A DNA stretch of 64,000 bases, from the NCBI RefSeq assembly GCF_001427225.1, contig NZ_LMFH01000001.1, forward strand, positions 410,330-474,329. The letters run 5' to 3'. Numbering within the stretch: position 1 is the first letter of the stretch; every line of letters starts with the position of its first letter. The DNA comes from Lysobacter sp. Root494. GTDB taxonomy: Bacteria; Pseudomonadota; Gammaproteobacteria; Xanthomonadales; Xanthomonadaceae. Below the pieces are notes generated by a model. That model saw only the letters and a program-made list of their open reading frames with translations, was not told where the DNA came from and did no database searches. Made by a program: the position numbers and the translations under genes. Shown here one piece after another: positions 1-7,413 of this stretch.

Positions 1-2
1 CC

Positions 3-575
3 GGCCTGGTGCGCAGCAACCCGGCGGTGGCCGAGCGCGCGGTGCTCGACCTCTCCGACCTGTTCCGCGCCGCACTCGGTGCGGGCGAATCCGATTCCAC
101 CCTGCGCGAGGAAGTGGAGCTGTGCGAGCGCTACTTCGCCATCGAGCAGCTGCGCCTCGGGGAACGCCTGCGCGTCGTCTGGCGCCGCGCCGACCTGCTG
201 CCGTGGCGCATGCCGATGCCGCGCCTGGTGCTGCAGCCATTGCTGGAGAACGCGGTGCTGCACGGCGTCTCGCGCCTGCCGGGTGGGGGTGAGATCGAAG
301 TCGAACTCGCCCAGGTCGGCGACGAACTCGCGATCTGCATCCGCAATCCAGCGCCGCCGCCGCGCGAGGGCGACATCCTGCCTACCCTGGGCAACGGGTA
401 CGTGACCGATGGAGGCAGGCCCGCCGGCAACCGTCACGCGCAGCAGAGCATCGCCCAGCGGCTTCGTTACGCCTATGGCCCGCGCGCCCGGATGACCGCG
501 GCGTGGAACGAGGGCTACTATCAGGTCGATCTTCGGCTGCCGATCATCACCGGCAGCATCGGCGCCGCCGCGTGA
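3..575 (+). CDS. algZ: LytS/AlgZ-type sensor histidine kinase, C-terminal part (5' end outside window)
   Basis: The reading frame is open to the left edge, so only the C-terminal ~190 residues are visible. They contain the end of a His_kinase (LytS-type) dimerisation region (RYFAIEQLRLGERL) and a GHKL ATPase N-box (LQPLLENAVLHGV), followed by a degenerate C-terminal ATP-lid region. LytS-family kinases sit in the inner membrane and phosphorylate a LytTR response regulator. Such a regulator follows 60 bp downstream, and hemC follows that; this is the algZ(fimS)-algR-hemC order known from Pseudomonas and xanthomonads. The kinase class is clear. The name algZ rests on this synteny. The sensor and membrane domains cannot be seen. 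Confidence 0.85.
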   Translation, partial: GLVRSNPAVAERAVLDLSDLFRAALGAGESDSTLREEVELCERYFAIEQLRLGERLRVVWRRADLLPWRMPMPRLVLQPLLENAVLHGVSRLPGGGEIEVELAQVGDELAICIRNPAPPPREGDILPTLGNGYVTDGGRPAGNRHAQQSIAQRLRYAYGPRARMTAAWNEGYYQVDLRLPIITGSIGAAA

Positions 576-635
576 GTGGCAAGTCCAGGGTGGTCAAGTC
601 ATGAGTTGCAAGGACACGGGAAGCAAGAGGACCGC

Positions 636-1373
636 ATGAAGGTAGTCATCGCCGACGACGAACCTCTGGCGCGCGAACGCCTGCGCGACCTGCTGGCCGA
701 GATCAAGGGCGTGGAAGTCGTCGCTGACGCGGCCGACGGCCACGAAGCCCTGCACGCCTGCGCCACCCATCGACCGGATCTCGTGCTGCTCGACATCGCG
801 ATGCCGGGCATCGACGGACTCGAAGCGGCACGCCATCTCGCCGCGTTCGAACCGCGCCCCGCCGTGGTCTTCTGCACCGCGTACGACGCGCATGCGCTGT
901 CCGCCTTCGAAGCCGAAGCGATCGATTACCTGGTGAAGCCGGTCCGCCCCGAGCGCCTCGCCGCCGCGATCGAACGCGTGCGCACGTTCGCCGCAGGCCG
1001 CGGACAGGCGACGGCGGCCTCGAGCACGGCTCCCGTCCAGCGCCGCACCCACCTGTGCGCGCGCCTGCGCGGCAGCCTGCGGCTGATTCCAGTGGAGGAG
1101 GTGCACTACCTCCACGCCGAGGAGAAGTACGTCATCGTCCACCATGCGCGCGGCGAGGACCTGATCGAGGAGTCGCTGAAGTCGCTGGAGGAGGAATTCG
1201 GCGAACGCTTCGTCCGCATCCACCGCAACTGCCTGGTGGCGCGCCACGAAATCGTCGAACTCAAGCGCAGCCCCGATGGCCACGTGCAGGCGATGCTGCG
1301 GCATGGCAAGCAGCCGCTGGAAGTCAGCCGCCGCTGCGTGGCGGGGTTGCGGGATACGTTGAAGCATCTTTGA
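636..1373 (+). CDS. algR: LytTR-family response regulator (AlgR-like)
   Basis: The 245-residue protein has an N-terminal receiver domain (acidic pair D7-D8, phospho-acceptor D53 in LLDIAMPG, conserved K in VKPVRP) and a C-terminal LytTR DNA-binding domain (VEEVHYLHAEEKYVIVH, then FVRIHRNCLV). ATG 636 is chosen because it begins the canonical receiver sequence and follows an AGAGG ribosome site. An upstream GTG at 576 would add 20 unconserved residues. It is almost certainly the partner of the kinase just upstream. AlgR-type regulators control alginate, twitching or virulence genes in pseudomonads; the regulon here is unknown. A 208-bp non-coding gap with one dispersed palindrome separates it from hemC. 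Confidence 0.9.
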   Translation: MKVVIADDEPLARERLRDLLAEIKGVEVVADAADGHEALHACATHRPDLVLLDIAMPGIDGLEAARHLAAFEPRPAVVFCTAYDAHALSAFEAEAIDYLVKPVRPERLAAAIERVRTFAAGRGQATAASSTAPVQRRTHLCARLRGSLRLIPVEEVHYLHAEEKYVIVHHARGEDLIEESLKSLEEEFGERFVRIHRNCLVARHEIVELKRSPDGHVQAMLRHGKQPLEVSRRCVAGLRDTLKHL

Positions 1374-1424
1374 TCGTCGAGTAACTCTGGTCGTCGAGTA
1401 ACTCGTTGGCTTTTTGCCTTTGCT

Positions 1425-1455
1425 CGTCATTCCCGCGAAGGCGGGAATCCAGTGA
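1425..1455 (+). repeat. REP-like dispersed palindrome, single copy
   Basis: A palindromic element of the form CGTCATTCCCGCGAAGGC with its inverted arm GGGAATCCAGTGA lies in the algR-hemC gap. The same sequence and variants recur many times in this window, always between genes. It may stall transcription or protect mRNA ends, but no T-tract follows. Confidence 0.8.
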
Positions 1456-1581
1456 CTTTGGCTTTGCTTGCGCCATCCATGTCGCGCACCGTGCGGGCCT
1501 GGTCTGTCCTACAAAAACCGATTACCTGCTCATTCCCTGCGCGGGGGCGCTGCCGCTCGGCAGGCAGGCGATAATGTCCCC

Positions 1582-2505
1582 ATGACCCGCCTGCTCCGAA
1601 TCGCCACCCGCAAGAGTCCGCTCGCCCTGTGGCAGAGCGAGCACGTCGCCGCCGCCCTGCGCGCCGCGCATTCCGGCCTCGACGTCGTGCTGGTGCCGAT
1701 GAGCACGCGTGGCGACGAAGTGCTGGATCGTTCGCTTGCCGCGATCGGCGGCAAGGGCCTGTTCCTCAAGGAGCTCGAGCTGGCGATGCTGCGCGGCGAA
1801 GCCGATTGCGCGGTGCATTCGCTCAAGGACGTGCCGATGGAGCTGGAGCCTGGCTTCGCTTTGCCGGCGATCCTGCAGCGCGCCGACCACGCCGATGCGT
1901 TCGTCAGCAATCGTTACGACGACATCGACGCGCTGCCGCACGGCGCGGTCGTGGGCACGTCGTCGCTGCGCCGGCAGGCGCAGCTGCGCGCGCTGCGCCC
2001 CGACCTGCAGCTGCGCGACCTGCGCGGCAACGTCAACACGCGCCTGGCCAAGCTCGATGCCGGCGAGTACGACGCGATCGTGCTCGCATGCGCGGGATTG
2101 CAGCGCCTCGGCTTCGATGCGCGCATCCGTTCGCGCATGGATGCTCCGCAGTGGCTGCCGGCGCCCGCGCAAGGTGCCATCGCGATCGAATGCCGCGAAG
2201 ACGACGCCGACACGCGCGCGTTGTGCGCAACGCTCGACCACGCCGCCACGCGCACCTGCGTCGAAGCCGAGCGCGCCATGAACCGCGCGCTGCACGGCAG
2301 CTGCCACGTGCCGGTCGCCGCCTTCGCGCGGTTGGATGGCGAACGCCTGTACTTGCACGGCCTGGTGGGTTCCGCCGCAGACGGCCGCGCGATCCGCGCT
2401 CAGGCGCAGGGCCGCGGCAACGCGCCCGAGGGCCTCGGGCTGGAGGTCGCGCAATCGCTGCAGCAGCAGGGCGCCGGCGAGTTGATCGCGGCGAGCGGGG
2501 CGTAG
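1582..2505 (+). CDS. hemC: Porphobilinogen deaminase (hydroxymethylbilane synthase)
   Basis: This enzyme joins four porphobilinogen molecules into hydroxymethylbilane in cytosolic tetrapyrrole synthesis. The 307-residue length fits the family (303-313). Visible landmarks are the start [13 protein letters not shown], the substrate-binding stretch [10 protein letters not shown], the arginine-rich [13 protein letters not shown] and [10 protein letters not shown], and the cofactor-attachment cysteine C241 in [11 protein letters not shown]. That last motif is usually GGCQVP, so HGSCHVP is a mild variant with the cysteine kept. ATG 1582 gives the standard N-terminus; a longer open frame from 1468 is not conserved. 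hemC following algR is a known arrangement. hemD, often next, is not here; the next gene is on the other strand. Confidence 0.97.
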   Translation: MTRLLRIATRKSPLALWQSEHVAAALRAAHSGLDVVLVPMSTRGDEVLDRSLAAIGGKGLFLKELELAMLRGEADCAVHSLKDVPMELEPGFALPAILQRADHADAFVSNRYDDIDALPHGAVVGTSSLRRQAQLRALRPDLQLRDLRGNVNTRLAKLDAGEYDAIVLACAGLQRLGFDARIRSRMDAPQWLPAPAQGAIAIECREDDADTRALCATLDHAATRTCVEAERAMNRALHGSCHVPVAAFARLDGERLYLHGLVGSAADGRAIRAQAQGRGNAPEGLGLEVAQSLQQQGAGELIAASGA

Positions 2506-2514
2506 GACGGCGTA

Positions 2515-2533
2515 ACGTGCGTTGTGCGCACGT
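2515..2533. terminator. Possible stem-loop after hemC
   Basis: A seven-base inverted repeat (ACGTGCG, five-base loop, CGCACGT) lies 10 bp after the hemC stop and before the convergent gene that ends at 2580. There is no T-run, so intrinsic termination is doubtful. A related sequence occurs near 17742, so this may be another dispersed repeat. Confidence 0.3.
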
Positions 2534-2579
2534 AGCTTGCGTGATGCAGCGTTTGCGCGCGCAGCTGGCGCTACGAACG

Positions 2580-3218
2580 TCAGAACCGCCGCCGCAACCC
2601 TAGCCAGGCTTCGGCCGTATCGCTGCCGCTCGCACCCTGCGAGTCGTAGCGGATCACGTAATCGGTTTCGAGTTCCCAATCGCTGGGAAGCTCCACGTCG
2701 ACGCCGAGCATCTGCTTGACGAAGCGCTCGCCGTTGCCGGTTTCGAACTGCACGCGCTGGCTCCACTGCGCGCGTTCGCCCAGGCGCTGGCCGATGCTGA
2801 TGCCGCCGCGGAAAACCGGCCCCGGCAGCGACACGCCGTCGTCGTACAGCGGCGCGAAGCGGTAACCCGCGCCGAATTCGACACCCAGCTGCGTATCGCT
2901 GTCGCGTACCAGTTGCAATCCATAACGCGTGCCGATGCGCCAGTCGTTGGAGTACGCCGCGCGCGATTCGCGCGACCGCGCGGGTGCACTCAGCGGCCGT
3001 GCCGCGCGCAAGCCGGGCAGGCGCGGTCGTCGTTTCGACGATACCGGCAGCGGTTCCAGCTGGCGCTTCCACTCCTCGTCACCGCATTCCACCTGCAGGC
3101 AGTCCGGGCGAAACCAGATCGGATCGATGCTGATCGGTTCCACGGGCACGGCTTCCTGCACCGGCATCGGCGTGGTCAGGAAGGGACTGACGATGGCGAG
3201 GAACCACTGGGCGAGCAT
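2580..3218 (-). CDS. DUF481-like outer-membrane beta-barrel protein (hypothetical)
   Basis: The protein has 212 residues. The C-terminal ~120 residues alternate polar and hydrophobic positions in barrel-like strands (YGLQLVRDSDTQLGVEFGAGY, then QWSQRVQFETGNGERFV) and end in the outer-membrane pattern WLGLRRRF with a terminal phenylalanine. This resembles the last part of DUF481/YdiY-type salt-induced outer-membrane proteins, but is shorter than a full family member. The N-terminus has a weak hydrophobic stretch and then a proline-rich, basic region, so export is plausible but not clear. It is convergent with hemC. The function is unknown, and truncation from a longer ancestor is possible. Confidence 0.6.
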   Translation of the reverse strand: MLAQWFLAIVSPFLTTPMPVQEAVPVEPISIDPIWFRPDCLQVECGDEEWKRQLEPLPVSSKRRPRLPGLRAARPLSAPARSRESRAAYSNDWRIGTRYGLQLVRDSDTQLGVEFGAGYRFAPLYDDGVSLPGPVFRGGISIGQRLGERAQWSQRVQFETGNGERFVKQMLGVDVELPSDWELETDYVIRYDSQGASGSDTAEAWLGLRRRF

Positions 3219-3304
3219 CGCGTGGGGCGGCCGGAGCGCGAGTTGGCGTCCATGATGCCGTCGCGCGTCCCTGCATGAAAGCCGGAGAGGCGATGCGCCT
3301 CACA

Positions 3305-5203
3305 CTATGGCGAGGGCACCAGGTCGAATGCGACGGTCATACGCGGCTCGGTATCGTCGAAGGGCACGGTGCCGTGCCACATGTACGAGGGAAACAGGAC
3401 CAGCCTGCCTGGTCGTGGACGGAGGACGCGACGCGGGGGCAGTCCGAGTCCCATATCGAGTGGAGGCTGTCCGAACTGGATGCAGCCCGCGGTCGAGGAC
3501 TCAGCTGCCGACAGCATCGAGGGCGGCAATTTCACGTAGAACGCGGAACTGATCCATCCCTGGGAATGGATATGGTTGACGTGACGGCCTGCCGCCCGAA
3601 GCTTTACCGACCAAGAACCGGCATACCGCATGCGGGGAGATTTCCGGCGCAGGAAGGGGTGCTCGCGATCCAAGGGCAGCGTCGATAGCCAGCGCCCGAC
3701 CGTGTCCTGCAACAGTCTTGCGGTCGATTCGATAACGGGGTTCGTCCGGCCGAACAGTTGTCCGGGTGTCTGTGAACCGCCGCGTACGCTTTCGGGAATC
3801 GGCTCGCGCGCGGCCAGATGCAATTCGTCGAGGGTTGCATTCAACGCGCCGAGGAATTCCTGCGTGCTCCCAAAGCCGGGAGGCGGATCGATGTCGATCG
3901 GCTGTATCAGCCGCTCGTAATCGCATAGCCAGAACTCGCGCTCGTCGCCCAGCAGGCGCCATGCGGTGGCGAGATAGGCAAGGGCCTGCTGGTTTCCGGG
4001 ATCCTGTTGCAGAACGTCGCCGGCGCGTTCGGTCGCCGATATCCACTCACCGCTGACCAGCAGGTGGCGCGTGTAGGCATTGAGGAAGTCGGGGCTGCGT
4101 TCGCCGCTGTCGATCAGCGAGGCATACAGGGCGTTGGCGCTTTCGGTGCGTCCGCTCCGTGCGAGCGCATCTGCATGCATTCGCATCAACAACGGGGAGT
4201 CGCTTCGATTGCGCACATGTTCCGCGCGGGCTGCCGCCTCTTCGGCCTTGTTCGACTCGAGCAACAGGGCGAGATACGAGGTCTGCAACCCAAGATTCGA
4301 GGGTTGCGCATCCGCGGCAGCGGCGAAGAGAGCGAAGGGATCTTCCGCGACGTCCAGCGTCGGCCCGTATTCCCATAGCAGGCTGGCCAGTGTCCGGTGA
4401 CCGTCTGCGAAGGCAGGGTGTTCCGCGACCAGGCGCCGGGCGCGACTCATCGCCTCCGCGATCCGGCCTGTGTCCGTGAACGCACCTACCAGTGCGTCGT
4501 GCACCTCGGGGCCGTGATAGCCCAGGGTTTGGGCATGTTCGTAACAGGGAATGGCTTCCGTCGCGCGCCCGAGCAGCCGCAAGACCGCGCCGAGATTGAT
4601 GAATGCACTTGCAGAACGGGGGTCGAGCGCAATGGCGTTGCGGAAAGCGGTTTCCGCCAGCGCGAACTCGCCTTCGGCGCGTCTGGCATTGCCCAGGTAG
4701 TGCCAGGCGCGTGCCGAGGGCTGCAGCGCGAGTGCCCGCTCGAAAGCCGTTGCCGCTTTACGGTTGTGACCGATGGACAACTCGGCCGCGCCCAGATCCA
4801 TCCAGGCCTGGAGGTGGCCCGGATTCGCCTCAGTCGCACGGCGCCATAACGGGATCGCTTCGTGCACGCGGCCTGCGCTCCGCAACAGGGTGGCCAGGTT
4901 GGCCAGCACATGCGGGTGGGCCGGCGCGAGCCGCAGTGCCTGCGCGAATTCACGTTCCGCTTCGTCAGCGTCGCCGGTGCGCGCCAGACAAATCGCCAGC
5001 AGTTGACGCGCCTCGACATTCATCGGGCTCGCTGCCACGAGTTGGCGCGCCAGCGCGAGTGCCTCGGGCAGCGCACCACTGCGGAGCAGCCCCATGGCGG
5101 TATTCATCCGCTGCGCCTGTGGCGAATCAGGCGTGTGCAAGGCGGCCACCAGTGGAGCGAACGCCGTTGCGCGGCGGCGCGCTGCAACACCATGCGTAAG
5201 CAC
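3305..5203 (-). CDS. TPR protein with C-terminal putative 2OG-Fe(II) oxygenase domain
   Basis: The 632-residue protein begins with about ten tetratricopeptide-like helical pairs (for example AEREFAQALRLAPAHPHVLANLATLL and ETAFRNAIALDPRSASAFINLGAVL). Its last ~200 residues match the putative 2OG-Fe(II) oxygenase family seen after TPRs (2OG-FeII_Oxy_5 type). Likely metal-site histidines are in HVNHIHSQGWISSAFYVKLP and MWHGTVPF, followed by a conserved R.TVAFDL. Such proteins are thought to hydroxylate proteins or small molecules; no substrate is established. It lies 23 bp downstream of soeC on the same strand, so it is probably the last gene of that operon, though it may be functionally separate. 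No signal peptide is visible. Confidence 0.8.
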   Translation of the reverse strand: MLTHGVAARRRATAFAPLVAALHTPDSPQAQRMNTAMGLLRSGALPEALALARQLVAASPMNVEARQLLAICLARTGDADEAEREFAQALRLAPAHPHVLANLATLLRSAGRVHEAIPLWRRATEANPGHLQAWMDLGAAELSIGHNRKAATAFERALALQPSARAWHYLGNARRAEGEFALAETAFRNAIALDPRSASAFINLGAVLRLLGRATEAIPCYEHAQTLGYHGPEVHDALVGAFTDTGRIAEAMSRARRLVAEHPAFADGHRTLASLLWEYGPTLDVAEDPFALFAAAADAQPSNLGLQTSYLALLLESNKAEEAAARAEHVRNRSDSPLLMRMHADALARSGRTESANALYASLIDSGERSPDFLNAYTRHLLVSGEWISATERAGDVLQQDPGNQQALAYLATAWRLLGDEREFWLCDYERLIQPIDIDPPPGFGSTQEFLGALNATLDELHLAAREPIPESVRGGSQTPGQLFGRTNPVIESTARLLQDTVGRWLSTLPLDREHPFLRRKSPRMRYAGSWSVKLRAAGRHVNHIHSQGWISSAFYVKLPPSMLSAAESSTAGCIQFGQPPLDMGLGLPPRRVLRPRPGRLVLFPSYMWHGTVPFDDTEPRMTVAFDLVPSP

Positions 5204-5226
5204 TGCTCGACATCGACGCGTGCGCC

Positions 5227-6180
5227 TCAGTAGTACAGCGTGACCAGGTGCCGCGCTTCGGCGAAAAACAGCCAGCGTTCGACCACCGCACCGAGCAGCG
5301 CGCTAATTGCGGCCGCGGTGAGCCAGGGCCCCGTGTCGAGGTGCACGAACAGCCAAACCGGCAGCATGAGCAAAGTCGGAAGGACCGCAAACAGCGCCAA
5401 GGCGACGATCCGCAGCCGGCGCGAGTGCTTGCGGGCGACCACGAAACCCATTTCGCGGGTGAGGTAATTCGACTCGGTATGCGGGCGCTCGAACACGCTG
5501 ACATCGCGGCCTGGCAGCCCGACCGCATCGGCGCGGGTCTGGGCCAGCGGCGTGGTGTCTATGTCGCGCCAGTAACGCCACTTCAGCACGGCCACGACGG
5601 TCGCTATGGCTATTCCGGCCATTGCCACCCCGTTGCCGACATAACCATCGAAGCCAATCAGTGCACTGCACAGCAGGCCGCCGGTCAGCAGCGAGAACAG
5701 CAGGTACACCGGCACCACGAATGCATGCCGCCAGGCCGGGACCGGTTTCAGCGATGCATAGATCATGGCCGTGCATACGACGGTGATGAGCGCGCACGCG
5801 ACCAGCGCTAGTGCCGCGATCACACCCAGCATGTTGGCCATCACGGGTGCGCCTTCGGCATCCGGCGACAACATGCCGGGCAGGAGCATCGCGGCCACCA
5901 GCACCGCCGGCACGTAGGTTGCGATCGCCATCACGCCTTCGCGCGACAGCCACGAGGTGCGCCACTGCGAGAACGCACGCCAGGCGCGCGATGGTTTTCC
6001 CAGGTGCGCCATCGAGCTGAGCAGGCCGACGGTCACCATCATCAGTCCGAGGGCCACGCAGGCCAGCAGTGGTCGTGCGCCGGCCCAACGGAACACGGCG
6101 GCGATCGCGCTGCAGATCAGCAGGCCATAGCCGGCGCCCGAGAGTGTTGTGAAGAAGATGACGGAGAACGCGGGATGCAT
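5227..6180 (-). CDS. soeC: SoeC/DmsC-type membrane anchor subunit of a molybdoenzyme
   Basis: This 317-residue polytopic protein has about eight hydrophobic segments. It begins with MHPAFSVIFFTTLSGAGYG, the N-terminal pattern of DmsC-family anchor subunits, in particular those of the SoeABC sulfite dehydrogenase. The family anchors the catalytic and iron-sulfur subunits to the inner membrane and passes electrons to or from quinone. The C-terminal cytoplasmic part carries FERPHTESNYLTREMGFVVA, a typical family block. It lies in an operon after soeB, from which it is separated by a palindrome pair at 6207-6295. That spacer could lower its expression. Assignment to sulfite rather than DMSO chemistry depends on the catalytic subunit and is inferred. 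Confidence 0.75.
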   Translation of the reverse strand: MHPAFSVIFFTTLSGAGYGLLICSAIAAVFRWAGARPLLACVALGLMMVTVGLLSSMAHLGKPSRAWRAFSQWRTSWLSREGVMAIATYVPAVLVAAMLLPGMLSPDAEGAPVMANMLGVIAALALVACALITVVCTAMIYASLKPVPAWRHAFVVPVYLLFSLLTGGLLCSALIGFDGYVGNGVAMAGIAIATVVAVLKWRYWRDIDTTPLAQTRADAVGLPGRDVSVFERPHTESNYLTREMGFVVARKHSRRLRIVALALFAVLPTLLMLPVWLFVHLDTGPWLTAAAISALLGAVVERWLFFAEARHLVTLYY

Positions 6181-6206
6181 GTCGAAAACCGGTTGAGCTA
6201 AATCAT

Positions 6207-6295
6207 CGTCATTCCCGCGAAGGCGGGAATCCAGCGGCTCTCTATTTTGCGGTCCATCGCGAAAGTCACTGGATTCCCGCCTTCGCGGGAATGAC
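6207..6295. repeat. Head-to-head pair of REP-like palindromes between soeB and soeC
   Basis: One copy (6207-6236) reads forward and a second (6266-6295) reads in reverse, with ~29 bp between, so the whole unit is itself an inverted repeat. This is the REPIN arrangement. It sits inside an operon and may form a large hairpin in the soe transcript. Confidence 0.8.
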
Positions 6296-6322
6296 TAAAT
6301 GGGAGTTGCATGCTACGGGCAT

Positions 6323-7186
6323 TCATCGCGACAGCACCCGATCGAGCCAGCGCAGCACAGGCGGCAATGCCGTCGTGTCCAGCGTTTCGGTTTCCGCTAC
6401 CGGATCGTTCTTCGCTGCTTCGTTGCCCGCGCGGCGCGGCCGCGGCGGCAGGTAACGATTGACCGGTGCATAGCCCAGTTCCGGCATCAGCGCGACACCG
6501 CCGCGCTCGGCCACGAGCTTCGATACTTTCGATTCCGGGTCGCCAAGATCGCCGAAATGGCGCGCGCGGGTCGGGCAGACCTGCACGCAGGCCGGTTCGC
6601 GCTCGGCCTCGGGCAGGTTCTCGTTGTAGATGCGGTCGATGCACAGCGTGCATTTCTTCATCACGCCTTCGACCGGCGAATATTCGCGTGCGCCGTACGG
6701 GCACGCCCACGAGCACAGCTTGCAGCCGATGCACTTGTCCTCGTCGACCAGCACGATGCCGTCTTCGGCGCGCTTGTAGCTCGCGCCGGTCGGGCACACG
6801 GTGACGCACGCCGGTGTCTCGCAATGCAGGCAGGAGCGCGGGAAGTGCAGGGTCATCGCCGGCTGCGCGGCGAGCTGCTGCGCGAGTGGCGTGGTCGAAC
6901 TGCAGGCGGTCGAAGACGTGCTCTGCGCAAGATTGAGCGCGTTGTGTTCGCCCGGATCATGCGCGGGCGTGGTGAAGTCGGTTGCGGCGACCTCGTAGCT
7001 GTGTACGCGGTTGAACCACACGCCGCTGGGTTCCTTGCCGTAGGGCTGTTCGTCGGTGAGCGGGGCCGCGAAACCGCCGCTGTTCCATTGCTTGCAGCCA
7101 ACCGCGCAGGCGTGGCAACCCACGCAGGTGTCGAGGTCGATCACCAGGCCGAGCTTCTTCGGCGAAGGCGGAGGCAGCGACGTCAC
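6323..7186 (-). CDS. soeB: SoeB/DmsB-type 4Fe-4S ferredoxin subunit
   Basis: The 287-residue electron-transfer subunit carries four cysteine clusters: CVGCHACAVGC, then CLHCETPACVTVC, CIGCKLCSWAC with CP, and CTLCIDR plus CVQVCP. This is the DmsB/PsrB pattern for four [4Fe-4S] centres between the molybdenum subunit and the membrane anchor. I choose GTG 7186 because the conserved sequence begins shortly after it (LGLVIDLDTCVGC), a purine-rich ribosome site precedes it, and the codon overlaps the stop of the preceding gene as GTGA. The open frame extends ~100 residues upstream, but that part is a shadow of the neighbouring gene. No Tat signal is present, so it faces the cytoplasm. Confidence 0.9.
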   Translation of the reverse strand: MTSLPPPSPKKLGLVIDLDTCVGCHACAVGCKQWNSGGFAAPLTDEQPYGKEPSGVWFNRVHSYEVAATDFTTPAHDPGEHNALNLAQSTSSTACSSTTPLAQQLAAQPAMTLHFPRSCLHCETPACVTVCPTGASYKRAEDGIVLVDEDKCIGCKLCSWACPYGAREYSPVEGVMKKCTLCIDRIYNENLPEAEREPACVQVCPTRARHFGDLGDPESKVSKLVAERGGVALMPELGYAPVNRYLPPRPRRAGNEAAKNDPVAETETLDTTALPPVLRWLDRVLSR

Positions 7187-7413
7187 TTCTTTCCCTTTCC
7201 GTTCATGCGCGCCGATTTCAGCAGCCACAGCCCGATCGCAAACAGGCCCAGCGCCATCAGCACGCTCGGCGCCAGCGCGATCAGCACCGCGCCCATCGAG
7301 GATGCCTGCGCGAGCGAAGCGCCGACCGGATCGATCACGCCGTAACCCAGCGACAGGATCAATGCGAAGCCGGCCGCGACGCAGGAGAAGCCGGCGAGCT
7401 TGCGTGCGGTCAT
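7183..7413 (-). CDS. Small two-helix membrane protein inside the soe operon
   Basis: This 76-residue protein is predicted from translational coupling: its ATG overlaps the soeA stop as ATGA (7413-7410) and its TGA overlaps the soeB start as GTGA (7186-7183). It has two hydrophobic segments (about residues 9-28, GFSCVAAGFALILSLGYGVI, and 42-66) and a basic C-terminus (KSARMNGKGKK). I do not recognise a family. The perfect interlocking argues for a real gene, perhaps an assembly or accessory subunit of the membrane complex. It is not a usual part of soeABC or dmsABC operons as I know them. Confidence 0.75.
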   Translation of the reverse strand: MTARKLAGFSCVAAGFALILSLGYGVIDPVGASLAQASSMGAVLIALAPSVLMALGLFAIGLWLLKSARMNGKGKK

